Assembly: GCF_019801145.1 (NCBI RefSeq)
Contig: NZ_JAHVJQ010000004.1
Coordinates: forward strand, 124,001 to 188,000
Source of the DNA: Leisingera aquaemixtae
Lineage (GTDB): Bacteria > Pseudomonadota > Alphaproteobacteria > Rhodobacterales > Rhodobacteraceae
Reading direction: 5' to 3'
DNA length: 64,000 bases
In this document: positions 26,416-35,284 of the stretch, one piece after another
Layout: each line of letters starts with the position of its first letter
Numbering within the stretch: position 1 is the first letter of the stretch
Notes under the pieces: model-generated
Told to the model about the DNA's origin: nothing
Databases searched by the model: none
The model's input: the letters and a program-made list of their open reading frames with translations, nothing else
Program-made: the position numbers and the translations under genes

Positions 26416-27459
26416 TCAGTCCAGCAGTAAATCGACCCAGACCAGCCGGTGGCGGCTGGCGGCTGCTGCGGGGGCATCCGGACCGTCTGGCCACACCACA
26501 CCGCTGGCGGTCACGGTCAGACCGGCAGACGGCAGCACATAGTCCACCCGCATCCGCCCTGCGCTTTGCCAGTCCACGGTGGCGGTGCCGCCCTCGGCGC
26601 TCTCCGGGCGGGGGTCCTGCAGGCGCGGATCCGACAGCAGGCTGCGGATTGCTTCCGTGCGTCCCTCACCGCAGTCCGGGTCGAGATTGGCGTCGCCTGT
26701 GATGACAAAGGGCCCACCGGGCACTGGCCCCAGCCGGCCGTCCAGCAGCAGCTGCCACAGGCGGATTTCATCGTGGTTGCGCCTGCCGTTGCGGTCTTCC
26801 GGCCCGTCGAACAGCGGCGGAGTTGCATGGAAGGTCATTACGCTCAGGCGGCTGCCATCCGGCAGCATCAGCGGCACCAGCCAGTGTGCTGTTGCAGACA
26901 GGCGTTGCACACTCTGCGCTTCCGCAGAAGGGAAAGGGCTTCCATCATTGCGCTGCGGCAGCAGGGCGCCGGGCAAGTCCTGCCACAAGAGTGCAGAAAA
27001 GTCCCGGATGCCCTCGCGGTCAACCGGCAGCCGCGACAGCAGCGCGATGCCGCCTTGGCCGCGGAACCGGCCATAACCCTGGTTGTCGCGCGGCCCGCCG
27101 GCCTTGCCGTCCCCGTCCAGATCCAGCGGAGTTGGCGGCGGCCGGCCGGAGTTGGGCTGCAGTGCAACGTGATAGGGATAGTCCAGCCCGCGTTCTGCCA
27201 GCCGTGCGGCCAGCGCCGCCAGCGCACGGCCCTCAAGGTCCCAGTCGATCCCCTGGAGCGCCAGCACGTCAGCCTGTGCAGCGGCGATAACGTCCACCGC
27301 GGCAGCAACTTGCGTGTCCCCGCCGCGGGTCAGGTCCCGCAGCATCTGGCCCGGCCCGGCGCGCGACAGCTCTGTGTTGAAGGTTGCGATGCGGAGGCTT
27401 TCTGCCCAGCCCGCCCCGGCAGCAAGGATGAGGAGGAGCCCCGCCGCCAGCCGCTTCAT
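26416..27459 (-). CDS. Exported endonuclease/exonuclease/phosphatase-family protein
   Basis: A 347-residue precursor with signal peptide MKRLAAGLLLILAAGAGWA. The catalytic pattern of the EEP fold is visible: IATFNTEL near the mature N-terminus, LALQGIDW where the metal-binding Glu is normally in an LQE motif (here Gln-Gly), GDANLDPDC in the middle and the closing SRHRLVWVDL with the catalytic His. It also holds an LDLDGDGKAGG stretch that resembles a calcium-binding loop. Members cleave nucleic acids or phosphodiesters, here in the periplasm. The Glu change means activity should not be assumed. It overlaps the upstream membrane-protein gene by four bases, so they form an operon. Confidence 0.75.
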   Translation of the reverse strand: MKRLAAGLLLILAAGAGWAESLRIATFNTELSRAGPGQMLRDLTRGGDTQVAAAVDVIAAAQADVLALQGIDWDLEGRALAALAARLAERGLDYPYHVALQPNSGRPPPTPLDLDGDGKAGGPRDNQGYGRFRGQGGIALLSRLPVDREGIRDFSALLWQDLPGALLPQRNDGSPFPSAEAQSVQRLSATAHWLVPLMLPDGSRLSVMTFHATPPLFDGPEDRNGRRNHDEIRLWQLLLDGRLGPVPGGPFVITGDANLDPDCGEGRTEAIRSLLSDPRLQDPRPESAEGGTATVDWQSAGRMRVDYVLPSAGLTVTASGVVWPDGPDAPAAAASRHRLVWVDLLLD

Positions 27460-28292
27460 GCGGTCTGCATTGCCTCGTCGGCATCAATGCAGGCGGCGCG
27501 CCGCTTCTGCGCGATCAGCCCGGCGATGCGCAGCATCGCCATGCCGCGCATGATCATCGAAGCCGGCACCAGCGCCCAGGCGCTGATTACCCAGATCAGC
27601 ATGTGCGGAGCCGCCAGCAGGCCGGGATCCACCAGGCCGGAGGCCAGCTGGACGGTGGCAGGCAGGGCAAAGGGCAAAAGCACCCCGGCGGTGATGTTGA
27701 CGCGCCCGTCGCGTTGCAGCCGCTGCACCACGTCGCCGCCGGTTGTGGGGTCGAACAAGGGCAGATTGACCCAGACGTTGAAGGCGCCGCTGCCCACCGG
27801 CCAATGGCCCACCCGGATCACAAGGCCAAAGAAAAAGATGGCGGTCCCGGCAACCGCGCAGGCGAGCCCCGCGGCATCGCGCACCATCAGAACCACCGCC
27901 TCTGGCACCTGCGTCGGCATCATCAGCACCGTCAGCTTCACCGGCGAATAGGCAAAGTCGAGCTGGCCGCCCAGCCAGCCGCCCAGGCGCTGCACCAGTG
28001 CGGTCAGCCCGGTCGGCGCCAGCGGATGTGCCGCCAGCAGGCTCAGCGCGCCGACGGTGGCGGCGGCCGCGGCAAAGCGCATCCGGTTGATCGGCGGCGC
28101 GTTGCGGAATTCCACGAAGCTGGGGAAATGCGAGTAATACTCGGTGAAGGCCAGAGCAGAGCCCAGGAGCGCGATGAACAGGATGATTTCCGGCGACTCG
28201 GTGGCGGACGCCGGCAGAATCAGCGTCGGCATCGCAAACAGCATGGCCACCAGTATGCCGCGGAACGCCGCGCCTGTGATGCGTGCAAACAC
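27456..28292 (-). CDS. Polytopic membrane protein of unknown function
   Basis: A 278-residue protein with about six hydrophobic segments (for example GILVAMLFAMPTLILPASA, AGTAIFFFGLVIRVG and MLIWVISAWALVPASMIM). I do not recognise the family. A GTG start at 28292 is chosen because AAGGGAAAC precedes it and the protein then begins just before the first helix; the frame is open for 45 codons upstream without a ribosome site. The middle carries an extramembrane loop of about 60 residues (residues 75-135). Its stop overlaps the start of the exported EEP protein, suggesting a joint envelope function. Confidence 0.6.
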   Translation of the reverse strand: MFARITGAAFRGILVAMLFAMPTLILPASATESPEIILFIALLGSALAFTEYYSHFPSFVEFRNAPPINRMRFAAAAATVGALSLLAAHPLAPTGLTALVQRLGGWLGGQLDFAYSPVKLTVLMMPTQVPEAVVLMVRDAAGLACAVAGTAIFFFGLVIRVGHWPVGSGAFNVWVNLPLFDPTTGGDVVQRLQRDGRVNITAGVLLPFALPATVQLASGLVDPGLLAAPHMLIWVISAWALVPASMIMRGMAMLRIAGLIAQKRRAACIDADEAMQTA

Positions 28293-28610
28293 GTCTTTGT
28301 TTCCCTTCAAACCGGCGCGGGCATTGTTTGCCTCTGGGGCCGGACTTGAAGCCCCCCGGGGAGAATGGTCCGGGGTGCTCTGCCTCATTTTTGCCCCATT
28401 GTGGCCGGCAGGCAGCTTTCCGCTCAAGGGGCCGCGGCAGGTGCGGGGCCACTTTCGCCGCCGGACTGGTGCCGGATTGCATCATCGTTTTGGTTGAATT
28501 TGAGGGTGTTGGCCGACTTGCTACCAGATGCTGTGTGCCGGTGCGCCGAGCGCACAAGGTAGCCGGGGCGATACAATTGCGGCGGAAATGCGGCGCGAAT
28601 CTGGCAGGCC
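28293..28610. other. Intergenic region without a recognisable gene
   Basis: About 318 bases between the membrane-protein gene and the leuD terminator. No family features, clear promoter or repeat was found. Confidence 0.5.
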
Positions 28611-28640
28611 AAAAAGAAAACCGCCCCAGGGCAGGGCGGC
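28611..28640 (-). terminator. Rho-independent terminator of leuD
   Basis: On the minus strand CCGCCC-N7-GGGCGG is followed by TTTTCTTTTT. It lies about 30 bases after the leuD stop, closing the leuC-glycosyltransferase-leuD transcript. Confidence 0.88.
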
Positions 28641-28669
28641 TTCCGGGTGTTTCAGCGGTCAGGCCGGGA

Positions 28670-29275
28670 TCAGACCCAAGGGCGTTCTTGCGCAGCCTTG
28701 TCCTCGAAGGACTTGATCGAGTCGGCTTTCTCCATCGTCAGGCCGATGTCATCGAGGCCGTTCAGCAGGCAGTGCTTCTTGAACGCGTCCACTTCGAACT
28801 TGATCACTTCGCCGTCGGAGGTGGTGATTTCCTGCGCTTCCAGGTCCACGGTCATGCGGGCATTTTCGCCCTTCTCCGCGTCGGCCATCAGCACATCGAC
28901 CTGCTCCTGCGGCAGCACGATCGGCAGGATGCCGTTCTTGAAGCTGTTGTTGAAGAAGATGTCGGCGAAAGAAGTGGAGATGATGCACTTGATGCCGAAG
29001 TCGGCAATTGCCCAGGGCGCGTGCTCGCGCGAGGAGCCGCAGCCGAAGTTGTCGCCCGCCACCAGGATCTCGGCGTTGCGGTACTGCGGCTTGTTCAGCA
29101 CGAAATCCTCGATCTCGGTGCCGTCGCGGTTATAGCGCATCTCGTCGAACAGGTTCTTGCCGAAGCCGGTGCGCTGGATGGATTTCAGGAACACCTTGGG
29201 GATGATCATGTCGGTGTCGATGTTCACCAGCGGCATCGGGGCTGCGATACCCTGCAGTTTCTGGAACTTTTCCAT
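28670..29275 (-). CDS. leuD: 3-Isopropylmalate dehydratase small subunit
   Basis: A 201-residue small subunit of isopropylmalate isomerase, pairing with LeuC. The N-terminal [20 protein letters not shown] and the substrate-recognition [13 protein letters not shown] are diagnostic. The start lies two bases after the stop of the glycosyltransferase gene, with AAGGAAA inside that gene's end as ribosome site, so its translation is coupled to it. Confidence 0.97.
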   Translation of the reverse strand: MEKFQKLQGIAAPMPLVNIDTDMIIPKVFLKSIQRTGFGKNLFDEMRYNRDGTEIEDFVLNKPQYRNAEILVAGDNFGCGSSREHAPWAIADFGIKCIISTSFADIFFNNSFKNGILPIVLPQEQVDVLMADAEKGENARMTVDLEAQEITTSDGEVIKFEVDAFKKHCLLNGLDDIGLTMEKADSIKSFEDKAAQERPWV

Positions 29276-29277
29276 TA

Positions 29278-30102
29278 CTAGTTTCCTTGTTTCTGGTGCT
29301 TCAAGCCGCTGAGATCAAAGCCGATCTCCTGCGCGTGGCGTGCGATGAAGCTGTGTTTTTCGGGCCGGTGCGCCTTGTGGTAGCGGCGCACCATGGATGC
29401 ATAGAGATGAACGGCCAGCGTGTTTTCCGTCAGCCAGCCGTCTTGCTGGCAGCTGCCGCTGAACAGCACGTCGGTCAGAACGCCGCGGATCGGGTAGAAC
29501 ACGTCCGGTTCACGGACATGTTCGATCTCTCCGGTCAGGTTCAGCGTGTAGTCCAGCGCCCGGGGGCCAAGCGACGGGCGCTGCAGCTCAAACGCTGTCA
29601 GCAGCCGCTTGCCGGGCGGTGCGGCTTCCACTTCCTTGCGGATTCTGCGGCTGAGCCAGGGCGGCACGAACTCGGGGTCCTCGAACCAGTCCAGCAGGTG
29701 GTTCAGCGTTGCGGAGCTTTTCGGCAGCCGCAGCACTGCGCCGTTGATCGACCGTGTCGGCTCATAGCCGACGTGATAGTCCGCGTCCGGCAGCGGCCGG
29801 CAGCAGAGCATATCGGTGTCGATCCAGATCATGTCCGTCTGTTTCAGCAGATAGAGACGGAACAGATCCGACAGCATCGAGGCCGGCGCCTCCCCGTGCC
29901 CTGCCGCGGCAGGAGCCCAGATTTCCGCCGCCGGGCAGGTGCGGACACCTGCCGGGACCGGCGGTGCCGCAGGCCCGGTGTGGAACAGCACAACCTCGTG
30001 GCCGCGCTGCACGAAACTTGCCAAAGACAATTCGTGCAGCCAGTTCAGGCTGTCGCCGATCCACAGGCTTGCGACCGCTGGAAGGGAAGGGCTGGACGGC
30101 AT
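29278..30102 (-). CDS. Glycosyltransferase with DXD sugar-binding motif, inside the leu operon
   Basis: A 274-residue protein whose [19 protein letters not shown] opening and [14 protein letters not shown] block (the DxD metal/nucleotide-sugar motif, near residue 95) resemble the glycosyltransferase sugar-binding region containing DXD motif family. The acceptor is unknown. There is no membrane segment. It starts 16 bases after leuC (GAGGGG site) and ends two bases before leuD, so it is fully embedded in the leucine operon although no part of leucine synthesis needs it. Base composition looks like that of its neighbours. Confidence 0.75.
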   Translation of the reverse strand: MPSSPSLPAVASLWIGDSLNWLHELSLASFVQRGHEVVLFHTGPAAPPVPAGVRTCPAAEIWAPAAAGHGEAPASMLSDLFRLYLLKQTDMIWIDTDMLCCRPLPDADYHVGYEPTRSINGAVLRLPKSSATLNHLLDWFEDPEFVPPWLSRRIRKEVEAAPPGKRLLTAFELQRPSLGPRALDYTLNLTGEIEHVREPDVFYPIRGVLTDVLFSGSCQQDGWLTENTLAVHLYASMVRRYHKAHRPEKHSFIARHAQEIGFDLSGLKHQKQGN

Positions 30103-30118
30103 CGGTGGCCCCTCAGGC

Positions 30119-31522
30119 TCAGATCAGCTCACGCACATCCGTCAGCCGGCCGGTCAGCGCCGCGGCGGCTGCCATGGCGGGCGACACCAGGTGGGTGCGG
30201 CCCTTGTAGCCCTGGCGGCCCTCGAAATTGCGGTTCGAGGTTGCGGCGCAGCGCTCTTCCGGTGCCAGCTGGTCGGGGTTCATCGCCAGGCACATGGAGC
30301 AGCCCGCAAGGCGCCACTCGAAACCGGCGGCCTCAAAGATCTCGGCCAGGCCTTCTTCCTCGGCCTGGGCGCGGACCAGGCCGGAGCCCGGAACGATCAT
30401 GGCGCGCATGCCGTCCTTGATCTTCTTGCCTTTCACGACCTCGGCCACGGCGCGCAGGTCCTCGATGCGGCCGTTGGTGCAGGAGCCGATGAACACTGTG
30501 TCAATCTCGATATCGGTCAGCTTCTGGCCGGGAGTCAGGCCCATGTACTCGATCGAGCGGCGCGCCGCCTCGACCTTGCCGCCGGTGAAGTCCTCCGGGT
30601 GCGGCACCACGCCGGTGATCGGCAGCACGTCCTCGGGGCTGGTGCCCCAGGTCACGACCGGCTGGATGTCTTCGCCCTTCAGGGTGACGACCTTGTCGAA
30701 ATGGGCGCCCTCGTCGGTGTAGAGCGTCTTCCACCAGTTCAGCGCGGCTTCCCACTGGGCGCCCTTGGGCGCGTGCGGGCGGCCTTTGACGTATTCAAAG
30801 GTGGTCTCGTCCGGCGCGATCAGGCCTGCGCGGGCGCCGCCTTCGATCGCCATGTTGCAGACGGTCATGCGGCCTTCCATCGACAGATCGCGGATCGCTT
30901 CGCCGCAGTATTCGATGACATAGCCGGTGCCGCCGGCGGTGCCGGTCTCACCGATCACGGCGAGGGTGATGTCCTTGGCGGTCACGCCCGGCTTCAGCTT
31001 GCCGGTGATCTCCACCTTCATGTTCTTGGACTTCTTCTGGATCAGCGTCTGGGTGGCCAGCACGTGCTCCACCTCAGAAGTGCCGATGCCATGCGCCAGC
31101 GCGCCAAAGGCGCCGTGGGTGGCGGTGTGGCTGTCGCCGCAGACCACGGTCATGCCGGGCAGGGTCCAGCCCTGTTCCGGGCCGACGATGTGCACGATGC
31201 CCTGGCGGACGTCATCCACCGGGTAGTAATGCACGCCGAATTCCTTGGCGTTCTTGTCGAGCGCCTCGACCTGGATGCGGCTTTCCTCGTTCTCGATGCC
31301 TTTGGCGCGGTCGAGCGTGGTGGGCACGTTGTGGTCCGGCACCGCGATGGTTTTTTCGGGCGCGTGCACCTTGCGGCCGGCCATGCGCAGGCCTTCGAAC
31401 GCCTGCGGGCTGGTCACTTCGTGGACCAGGTGGCGGTCGATATAGAGCAGGCTGGTGCCGTCCTCTGCTTCATGCGCAACATGCGCATCCCAGATCTTGT
31501 CATAGAGTGTCTTGGGGGACAT
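30119..31522 (-). CDS. leuC: 3-Isopropylmalate dehydratase large subunit
   Basis: A 467-residue aconitase-family subunit that isomerises 2- and 3-isopropylmalate with LeuD. The iron-sulfur ligands are in [10 protein letters not shown] and [11 protein letters not shown]. Other landmarks are [18 protein letters not shown], the [21 protein letters not shown] block and RNFEGRQG. The start at 31522 follows GGGAGAGG; the frame is open far upstream but the protein begins [14 protein letters not shown] as in relatives. Confidence 0.97.
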   Translation of the reverse strand: MSPKTLYDKIWDAHVAHEAEDGTSLLYIDRHLVHEVTSPQAFEGLRMAGRKVHAPEKTIAVPDHNVPTTLDRAKGIENEESRIQVEALDKNAKEFGVHYYPVDDVRQGIVHIVGPEQGWTLPGMTVVCGDSHTATHGAFGALAHGIGTSEVEHVLATQTLIQKKSKNMKVEITGKLKPGVTAKDITLAVIGETGTAGGTGYVIEYCGEAIRDLSMEGRMTVCNMAIEGGARAGLIAPDETTFEYVKGRPHAPKGAQWEAALNWWKTLYTDEGAHFDKVVTLKGEDIQPVVTWGTSPEDVLPITGVVPHPEDFTGGKVEAARRSIEYMGLTPGQKLTDIEIDTVFIGSCTNGRIEDLRAVAEVVKGKKIKDGMRAMIVPGSGLVRAQAEEEGLAEIFEAAGFEWRLAGCSMCLAMNPDQLAPEERCAATSNRNFEGRQGYKGRTHLVSPAMAAAAALTGRLTDVRELI

Positions 31523-31782
31523 GGGTCCTCTCCCGTGATGTATTGGGTATGCTGGCTTTGGGCTGGGCAACCGCCTTATAGGCGCGCCAGGACCGTGCGG
31601 GCGGCGCCAAAGAACCGTTCGCGCAGCCGTGCGCGGTCTTGCAGTTCGATCTTTTGCGCCAATACGAGGGTCATGGCTGTCAGATACATCCCGGCGGGCC
31701 GGCAATCAAGATTCGTTCGCAGGCAAGCGCCGGCGATGCGCGGCGGCGGCATGGACTTGGTCCGCGTTGAATGGGGAGCCGG

Positions 31783-32277
31783 TCAGCCAGAGCCGCGTTC
31801 GGCCGCCAGCCGCTTGGCATCCGCGCGCGACATCGACTGCAGCACAAGCCGGATGCCCAGGGCGCCGGCAATGCCAAGGCCGAACATGATCAGCGGCACC
31901 ATCCAGGTGGTGAAGAACCCGTGCCGCTCCTGCACCCAGCCGCGGTTTTCCTCATGGTAGAGGATTTCGAACGTCTGCCCGGCCTTGGGTTCGAAGAACA
32001 CCGGCAGATGCGTTTCGGCCTGCCACCAGTCGCCGGCAGCATCCTGATACCGGACAGTCGGGTAGTAGTCGCCGTTTTCCACCGTGCGCTTGGTCGTGGT
32101 GTCGGTGCGGCTCTTGTAGACATAGCGCACCGACAGGATCTCTGCCTCTGCGGGTTGCGCATTGCGCACGAAGCGCCAGCTGTCGAGGAACGCCAGTGCG
32201 CCGAACAGGACGAAGATCCCCGGTATCAGATACATCAGGATGCGCATCCACAGCGGTTGCGTGACGGTGTCTGCCAT
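31783..32277 (-). CDS. DUF3592-type membrane protein
   Basis: A 164-residue protein with one helix near each end (MYLIPGIFVLFGALAFLD and TTWMVPLIMFGLGIAGALGI) and a beta-rich middle of about 75 residues. The segments AEILSVRYVYKSRT, YYPTVRYQDAAGDWW and FEILYHEENRGW match the DUF3592 pattern. The function of that family is unknown. It stands alone, divergent from the channel gene. Confidence 0.7.
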   Translation of the reverse strand: MADTVTQPLWMRILMYLIPGIFVLFGALAFLDSWRFVRNAQPAEAEILSVRYVYKSRTDTTTKRTVENGDYYPTVRYQDAAGDWWQAETHLPVFFEPKAGQTFEILYHEENRGWVQERHGFFTTWMVPLIMFGLGIAGALGIRLVLQSMSRADAKRLAAERGSG

Positions 32278-32393
32278 TTGCCCCTCCGGTTTTCCGGCAG
32301 CCTAGCAAACTGCCCGGGTGCTGGCGATATGTTCGCTCCGGCTTGATCGAAACCGGGCAGGGCGGCACACTGGCCTGAAAAAAGGGGCGCGCG

Positions 32394-33770
32394 ATGGAGC
32401 CGGAAGAGCAGACACCACCCAGGGACGCGATTGCGGAAAGCACCGCCGAGGCGCTGGAGTTTGGCCAGCAGCTGTGGGAACTGGCGGCTGAGGGCATCGA
32501 GCTGCTGCTCAGGCCGTGGAACGCATATCAGGCGGGGATCGCGCTGGCGGTCTTTGTGCTGGCAACCCTGATCGCCCGGCCGCTAAAGAGCGCCTTCCAT
32601 GACTGGTTGCGGACGCGGGAAGGCTGGCCGCGCTGGCGGATGCGGGCGGGGCTGGTGCTGCACAAGCGGATCCGCGGCATCCTGTTTGTATTGCTGATCT
32701 GGATGGTTGTTCTAATCATGCAGGAAGCCACCTGGCCCAGCCGGTCGCGGCTGCTGACGGTGTTCGCCAACCTGTCGCTGGCCTGGCTGATTGTGGCGCT
32801 GGCCACCCGGCTGGTGGGCAATCCGCTGCTGCGCAACCTGGTGAAATACGGCGCCTGGACCTGGATCACCCTGCGCATCCTCGGCATCACCGAAGACGCG
32901 ATACACCTGCTGGACGGTGTCGCCATCGATTTCGGCGATCTCAGGATCTCGCTCTATCTGGTGGTTCAGGCAGTTGTGATCCTGGGCGTGATGCTGACCC
33001 TGGCGCGGGTGATATCCCAGGTGACGGCAAACCGGATCCGCGCCAATTCCGACATTTCGCCCTCGATGCAAGTGCTGGCGGCCAAGCTGGCGCAGATCCT
33101 GTTGTTCGGCGGCGCCTTCTTCATCGGGCTGAGGGCCATCGGCATCGACCTGACCGGCCTGGCAGTGCTGTCCGGCGCCATCGGCGTCGGCCTGGGCTTC
33201 GGCTTGCAGAAGGTGGTGTCGAACCTGGTGTCGGGCCTGATCATCCTCCTGGACAAGTCGATCAAGCCGGGCGACGTGATCTCGCTGGGCGACACCTTCG
33301 GCTGGATCAACGCGCTGGGCGCCCGCTATGTCTCTGTGGTCACCCGCGACGGGCGCGAATACCTGATCCCGAACGAGGATCTGATCACCACACAGGTGGT
33401 GAACTGGTCGCATTCGGATAAATACGTCCGGCTGGACCTGACCTTTGGCACCGGCTATGGCGATGACCCCCACAAGGTCCGCAAGATTGCGATCGAGGCG
33501 GCTTCCGGCGTCAAACGGGTGCTGCAGTACGGCAGCAAGAAGCCTGTGTGCCACATCACCGGTTTCGGCGACAGCAGCGTCGATTACGTGCTCAGGTTCT
33601 GGATCGACGACCCCACCGGCGGCCTTACCAATATCCGCGGCAATGTCTATCTGGCGCTGTGGGATGCGTTCCAGGAAGAGGGCATCTCGATCCCGTTCCC
33701 GCAGCGCGAAGTTCGGATGCTGAACGACCCGCTGCCGGTCAGGGTTGCACCTGGCAGCAATGACGGATAA
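32394..33770 (+). CDS. Mechanosensitive ion channel, MscS family
   Basis: A 458-residue channel. An N-terminal extension with four or five helices (residues about 40-190) precedes the MscS core. The pore helix GAIGVGLGFGLQKVVSNLVSG is rich in Gly and Ala as in MscS TM3, and the beta domain SIKPGDVISLGDTFGWINAL and YLIPNEDLITTQVVNWSHSD follow. It opens on membrane tension to release solutes in hypo-osmotic shock, which fits an organism that uses glycine betaine as solute. The protein is longer than E. coli MscS (286 residues), closer to the YbdG/medium-size group. Confidence 0.92.
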   Translation: MEPEEQTPPRDAIAESTAEALEFGQQLWELAAEGIELLLRPWNAYQAGIALAVFVLATLIARPLKSAFHDWLRTREGWPRWRMRAGLVLHKRIRGILFVLLIWMVVLIMQEATWPSRSRLLTVFANLSLAWLIVALATRLVGNPLLRNLVKYGAWTWITLRILGITEDAIHLLDGVAIDFGDLRISLYLVVQAVVILGVMLTLARVISQVTANRIRANSDISPSMQVLAAKLAQILLFGGAFFIGLRAIGIDLTGLAVLSGAIGVGLGFGLQKVVSNLVSGLIILLDKSIKPGDVISLGDTFGWINALGARYVSVVTRDGREYLIPNEDLITTQVVNWSHSDKYVRLDLTFGTGYGDDPHKVRKIAIEAASGVKRVLQYGSKKPVCHITGFGDSSVDYVLRFWIDDPTGGLTNIRGNVYLALWDAFQEEGISIPFPQREVRMLNDPLPVRVAPGSNDG

Positions 33771-33804
33771 AGCACATGGCTTGCGCTGCCGGGGCGGGGT
33801 TTCA

Positions 33805-33833
33805 TTGAAAGTTCACCATCCGGTTGCTACATT
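33805..33833 (+). promoter_or_regulatory. Sigma-70 promoter upstream of the rsfS leader ORF
   Basis: TTGAAA (33805-33810), 17-base spacer, TACATT (33828-33833). It is 48 bases before the leader ORF start and is the only good promoter between mscS and rsfS. Confidence 0.6.
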
Positions 33834-33881
33834 ATTAACAGGCCCGGCGCCGGGGCTAGGCGGCGCGTTGCAAGGAGGACT

Positions 33882-33938
33882 ATGTCCTGTCACCCGTACC
33901 TCAAGCGGCGGATGCCGCTGTTAATGGGGCAGCCGTGA
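33882..33938 (+). CDS. 18-residue leader ORF overlapping the rsfS start
   Basis: ATG at 33882 has a perfect AAGGAGG five bases before it, the strongest ribosome site in this stretch. It encodes MSCHPYLKRRMPLLMGQP and stops with TGA at 33936-33938, whose last A is the first base of the rsfS ATG (TGATG). The peptide is basic with two prolines near its ends and no known relatives. The arrangement is that of a translationally coupled leader peptide. It may equally be only a ribosome loading device. Confidence 0.55.
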   Translation: MSCHPYLKRRMPLLMGQP

Positions 33939-34309
33939 TGGCCGCCCAGTCCCAGCCCACCAGCGAACAGCTGCTGGAGCGGATTCTTTCCTCACTCAGC
34001 GATGACAAAGCCGAAGATGTTGTGCAGATCGACCTGCGCGGCAAGACTTCGATCGGCGATTACATGGTGCTGGCCTCCGGCCGCTCCACCCGCCAGGTCG
34101 CTGCGATGGCGGAAAAGCTGACCGACCGGCTCAAGCAGGAGTACCGGATCACCTGCAAGGTCGAAGGCAAGGATGCCGGCGACTGGGTGCTGATCGATTC
34201 CGGTGATGTGATCGTCCATATCTTCCGCCCGGAAGTGCGCGAGTTCTACCAGCTCGAGAAGATGTGGATGCCCGCAGGCACCGCGGCAGCTCCGGCTGTT
34301 GAAGGCTGA
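33938..34309 (+). CDS. rsfS: Ribosome silencing factor
   Basis: A 123-residue protein of the RsfS/Iojap family, which binds ribosomal protein L14 and blocks subunit joining when nutrients are short. The diagnostic stretches are VVQIDLRGKTSIGDYMVLASGRS and GDWVLIDSGDVIVHIFRPEVREFYQLEKMW. The ATG at 33938 shares a base with the stop of the leader ORF; a GTG one codon earlier is also possible. The usual partner rlmH follows 60 bases downstream. Confidence 0.95.
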   Translation: MAAQSQPTSEQLLERILSSLSDDKAEDVVQIDLRGKTSIGDYMVLASGRSTRQVAAMAEKLTDRLKQEYRITCKVEGKDAGDWVLIDSGDVIVHIFRPEVREFYQLEKMWMPAGTAAAPAVEG

Positions 34310-34369
34310 TCCAAGGCTGATTTGATGCAGGCCCGCGCGCGGTGCGGGCCGGATTGCTTCAGGAATTTC

Positions 34370-34840
34370 ATGCGTCTGCATATCTGTGCGGCCGGCCGTC
34401 TGCGGTCTGGCCCGGAAAAATCCCTCATCGACGATTACCTCAGCCGGTTCGACCGGACCGGCCGCGCGCTGGGCCTGGGGCCTGCGCGAGTGGTGGAAAT
34501 CGAGGACAAGAAGAATGCAGGCATGGCGGCAGAGGCTGCGCTCCTGCGCAAGGCGCTGCCCAAGGGCGCGGTGATCTGCACCCTGGATGAGCGCGGCAAG
34601 GTGCTGTCTTCCCCTGATTTCGCCGGCAAGCTGGCCGGATGGCGTGACAGCGGCCGCCAGGACCTGGCGCTGATCATCGGCGGCGCGGACGGGATCGACC
34701 CTTCCTTGCGGGCCGAGGCCGATTTCTCGATCTCCTTCGGCAAGATGGTCTGGCCGCATATGCTGGTGCGGGTGATGCTGGCGGAGCAGATCTACCGCGC
34801 CGCGACCATCCTGGCGGGCAGCCCCTATCACCGGGTCTGA
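34370..34840 (+). CDS. rlmH: 23S rRNA (pseudouridine-1915 N3) methyltransferase
   Basis: A 156-residue SPOUT methyltransferase that modifies helix 69 of 23S rRNA. The knot-forming C-terminal half shows LALIIGGADGIDPSLR and ISFGKMVWPHMLVRVMLAEQIYRA, with the terminal AGSPYHRV typical of the family. The start at 34370 follows AGGA and gives the standard MRLHICAAGR start. It is probably in one transcript with rsfS. A weak inverted repeat followed by six T (about 34862-34879) may end it. Confidence 0.96.
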   Translation: MRLHICAAGRLRSGPEKSLIDDYLSRFDRTGRALGLGPARVVEIEDKKNAGMAAEAALLRKALPKGAVICTLDERGKVLSSPDFAGKLAGWRDSGRQDLALIIGGADGIDPSLRAEADFSISFGKMVWPHMLVRVMLAEQIYRAATILAGSPYHRV

Positions 34841-34892
34841 ATACGCCTTATGGCGCATGCCTCCCGCGGGGGATTTTTTCGCCAGAAGAAGA

Positions 34893-35249
34893 TCAGGGCA
34901 GGGTGAGAACGTAGGTGTCCTGGCCCCATCCGTCCACTAGGCAGCGGGCCTGGATCTGCACCCGGGTTATTCCCTCCGGCATCTGCACGCCGCTCAGGGA
35001 CCGGGTGAAGGGCTGTTCCTGTTCGTGCGGATGCGCCAGCACCCGCAGGCCCAGCTCGTTGCCGTCCATGTCCAGCACCCGCCAGCCATCGGCGTAATGT
35101 TCCCATCCGGTGTCCGGGTGGGACAGGGTGACGCTGAAGGACCAGCTGCCGCCAGAGGCACGGGCGGTGGCGTTCTCGATCACCGGTTCATCTGCAAGGG
35201 CGGGCAGGGCCGCGGTGCTGAGCGCGCAGGTCAGAAGCAAGTGTTTCAT
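34893..35249 (-). CDS. Small exported protein of unknown function
   Basis: A 118-residue precursor with signal peptide MKHLLLTCALSTAALPALA, then about 99 residues of beta-rich sequence with many Trp and His-Pro (WSFSVTLSHPDTGWEHYADG). No cysteine pair is present except one late Cys. I do not recognise the family. The next gene on the same strand starts 35 bases upstream, so it may be the second gene of that transcript. Confidence 0.65.
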   Translation of the reverse strand: MKHLLLTCALSTAALPALADEPVIENATARASGGSWSFSVTLSHPDTGWEHYADGWRVLDMDGNELGLRVLAHPHEQEQPFTRSLSGVQMPEGITRVQIQARCLVDGWGQDTYVLTLP

Positions 35250-35284
35250 GCCCGCACCTTAGCTGTGGGGAAGCCGCAGTGCAG

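Noticed and set aside
34862-34882. CTCCC/GGGGG followed by six T after rlmH as a terminator
   Set aside because: The stem is only about five pairs with a two-base loop; mentioned under rlmH but not annotated on its own.
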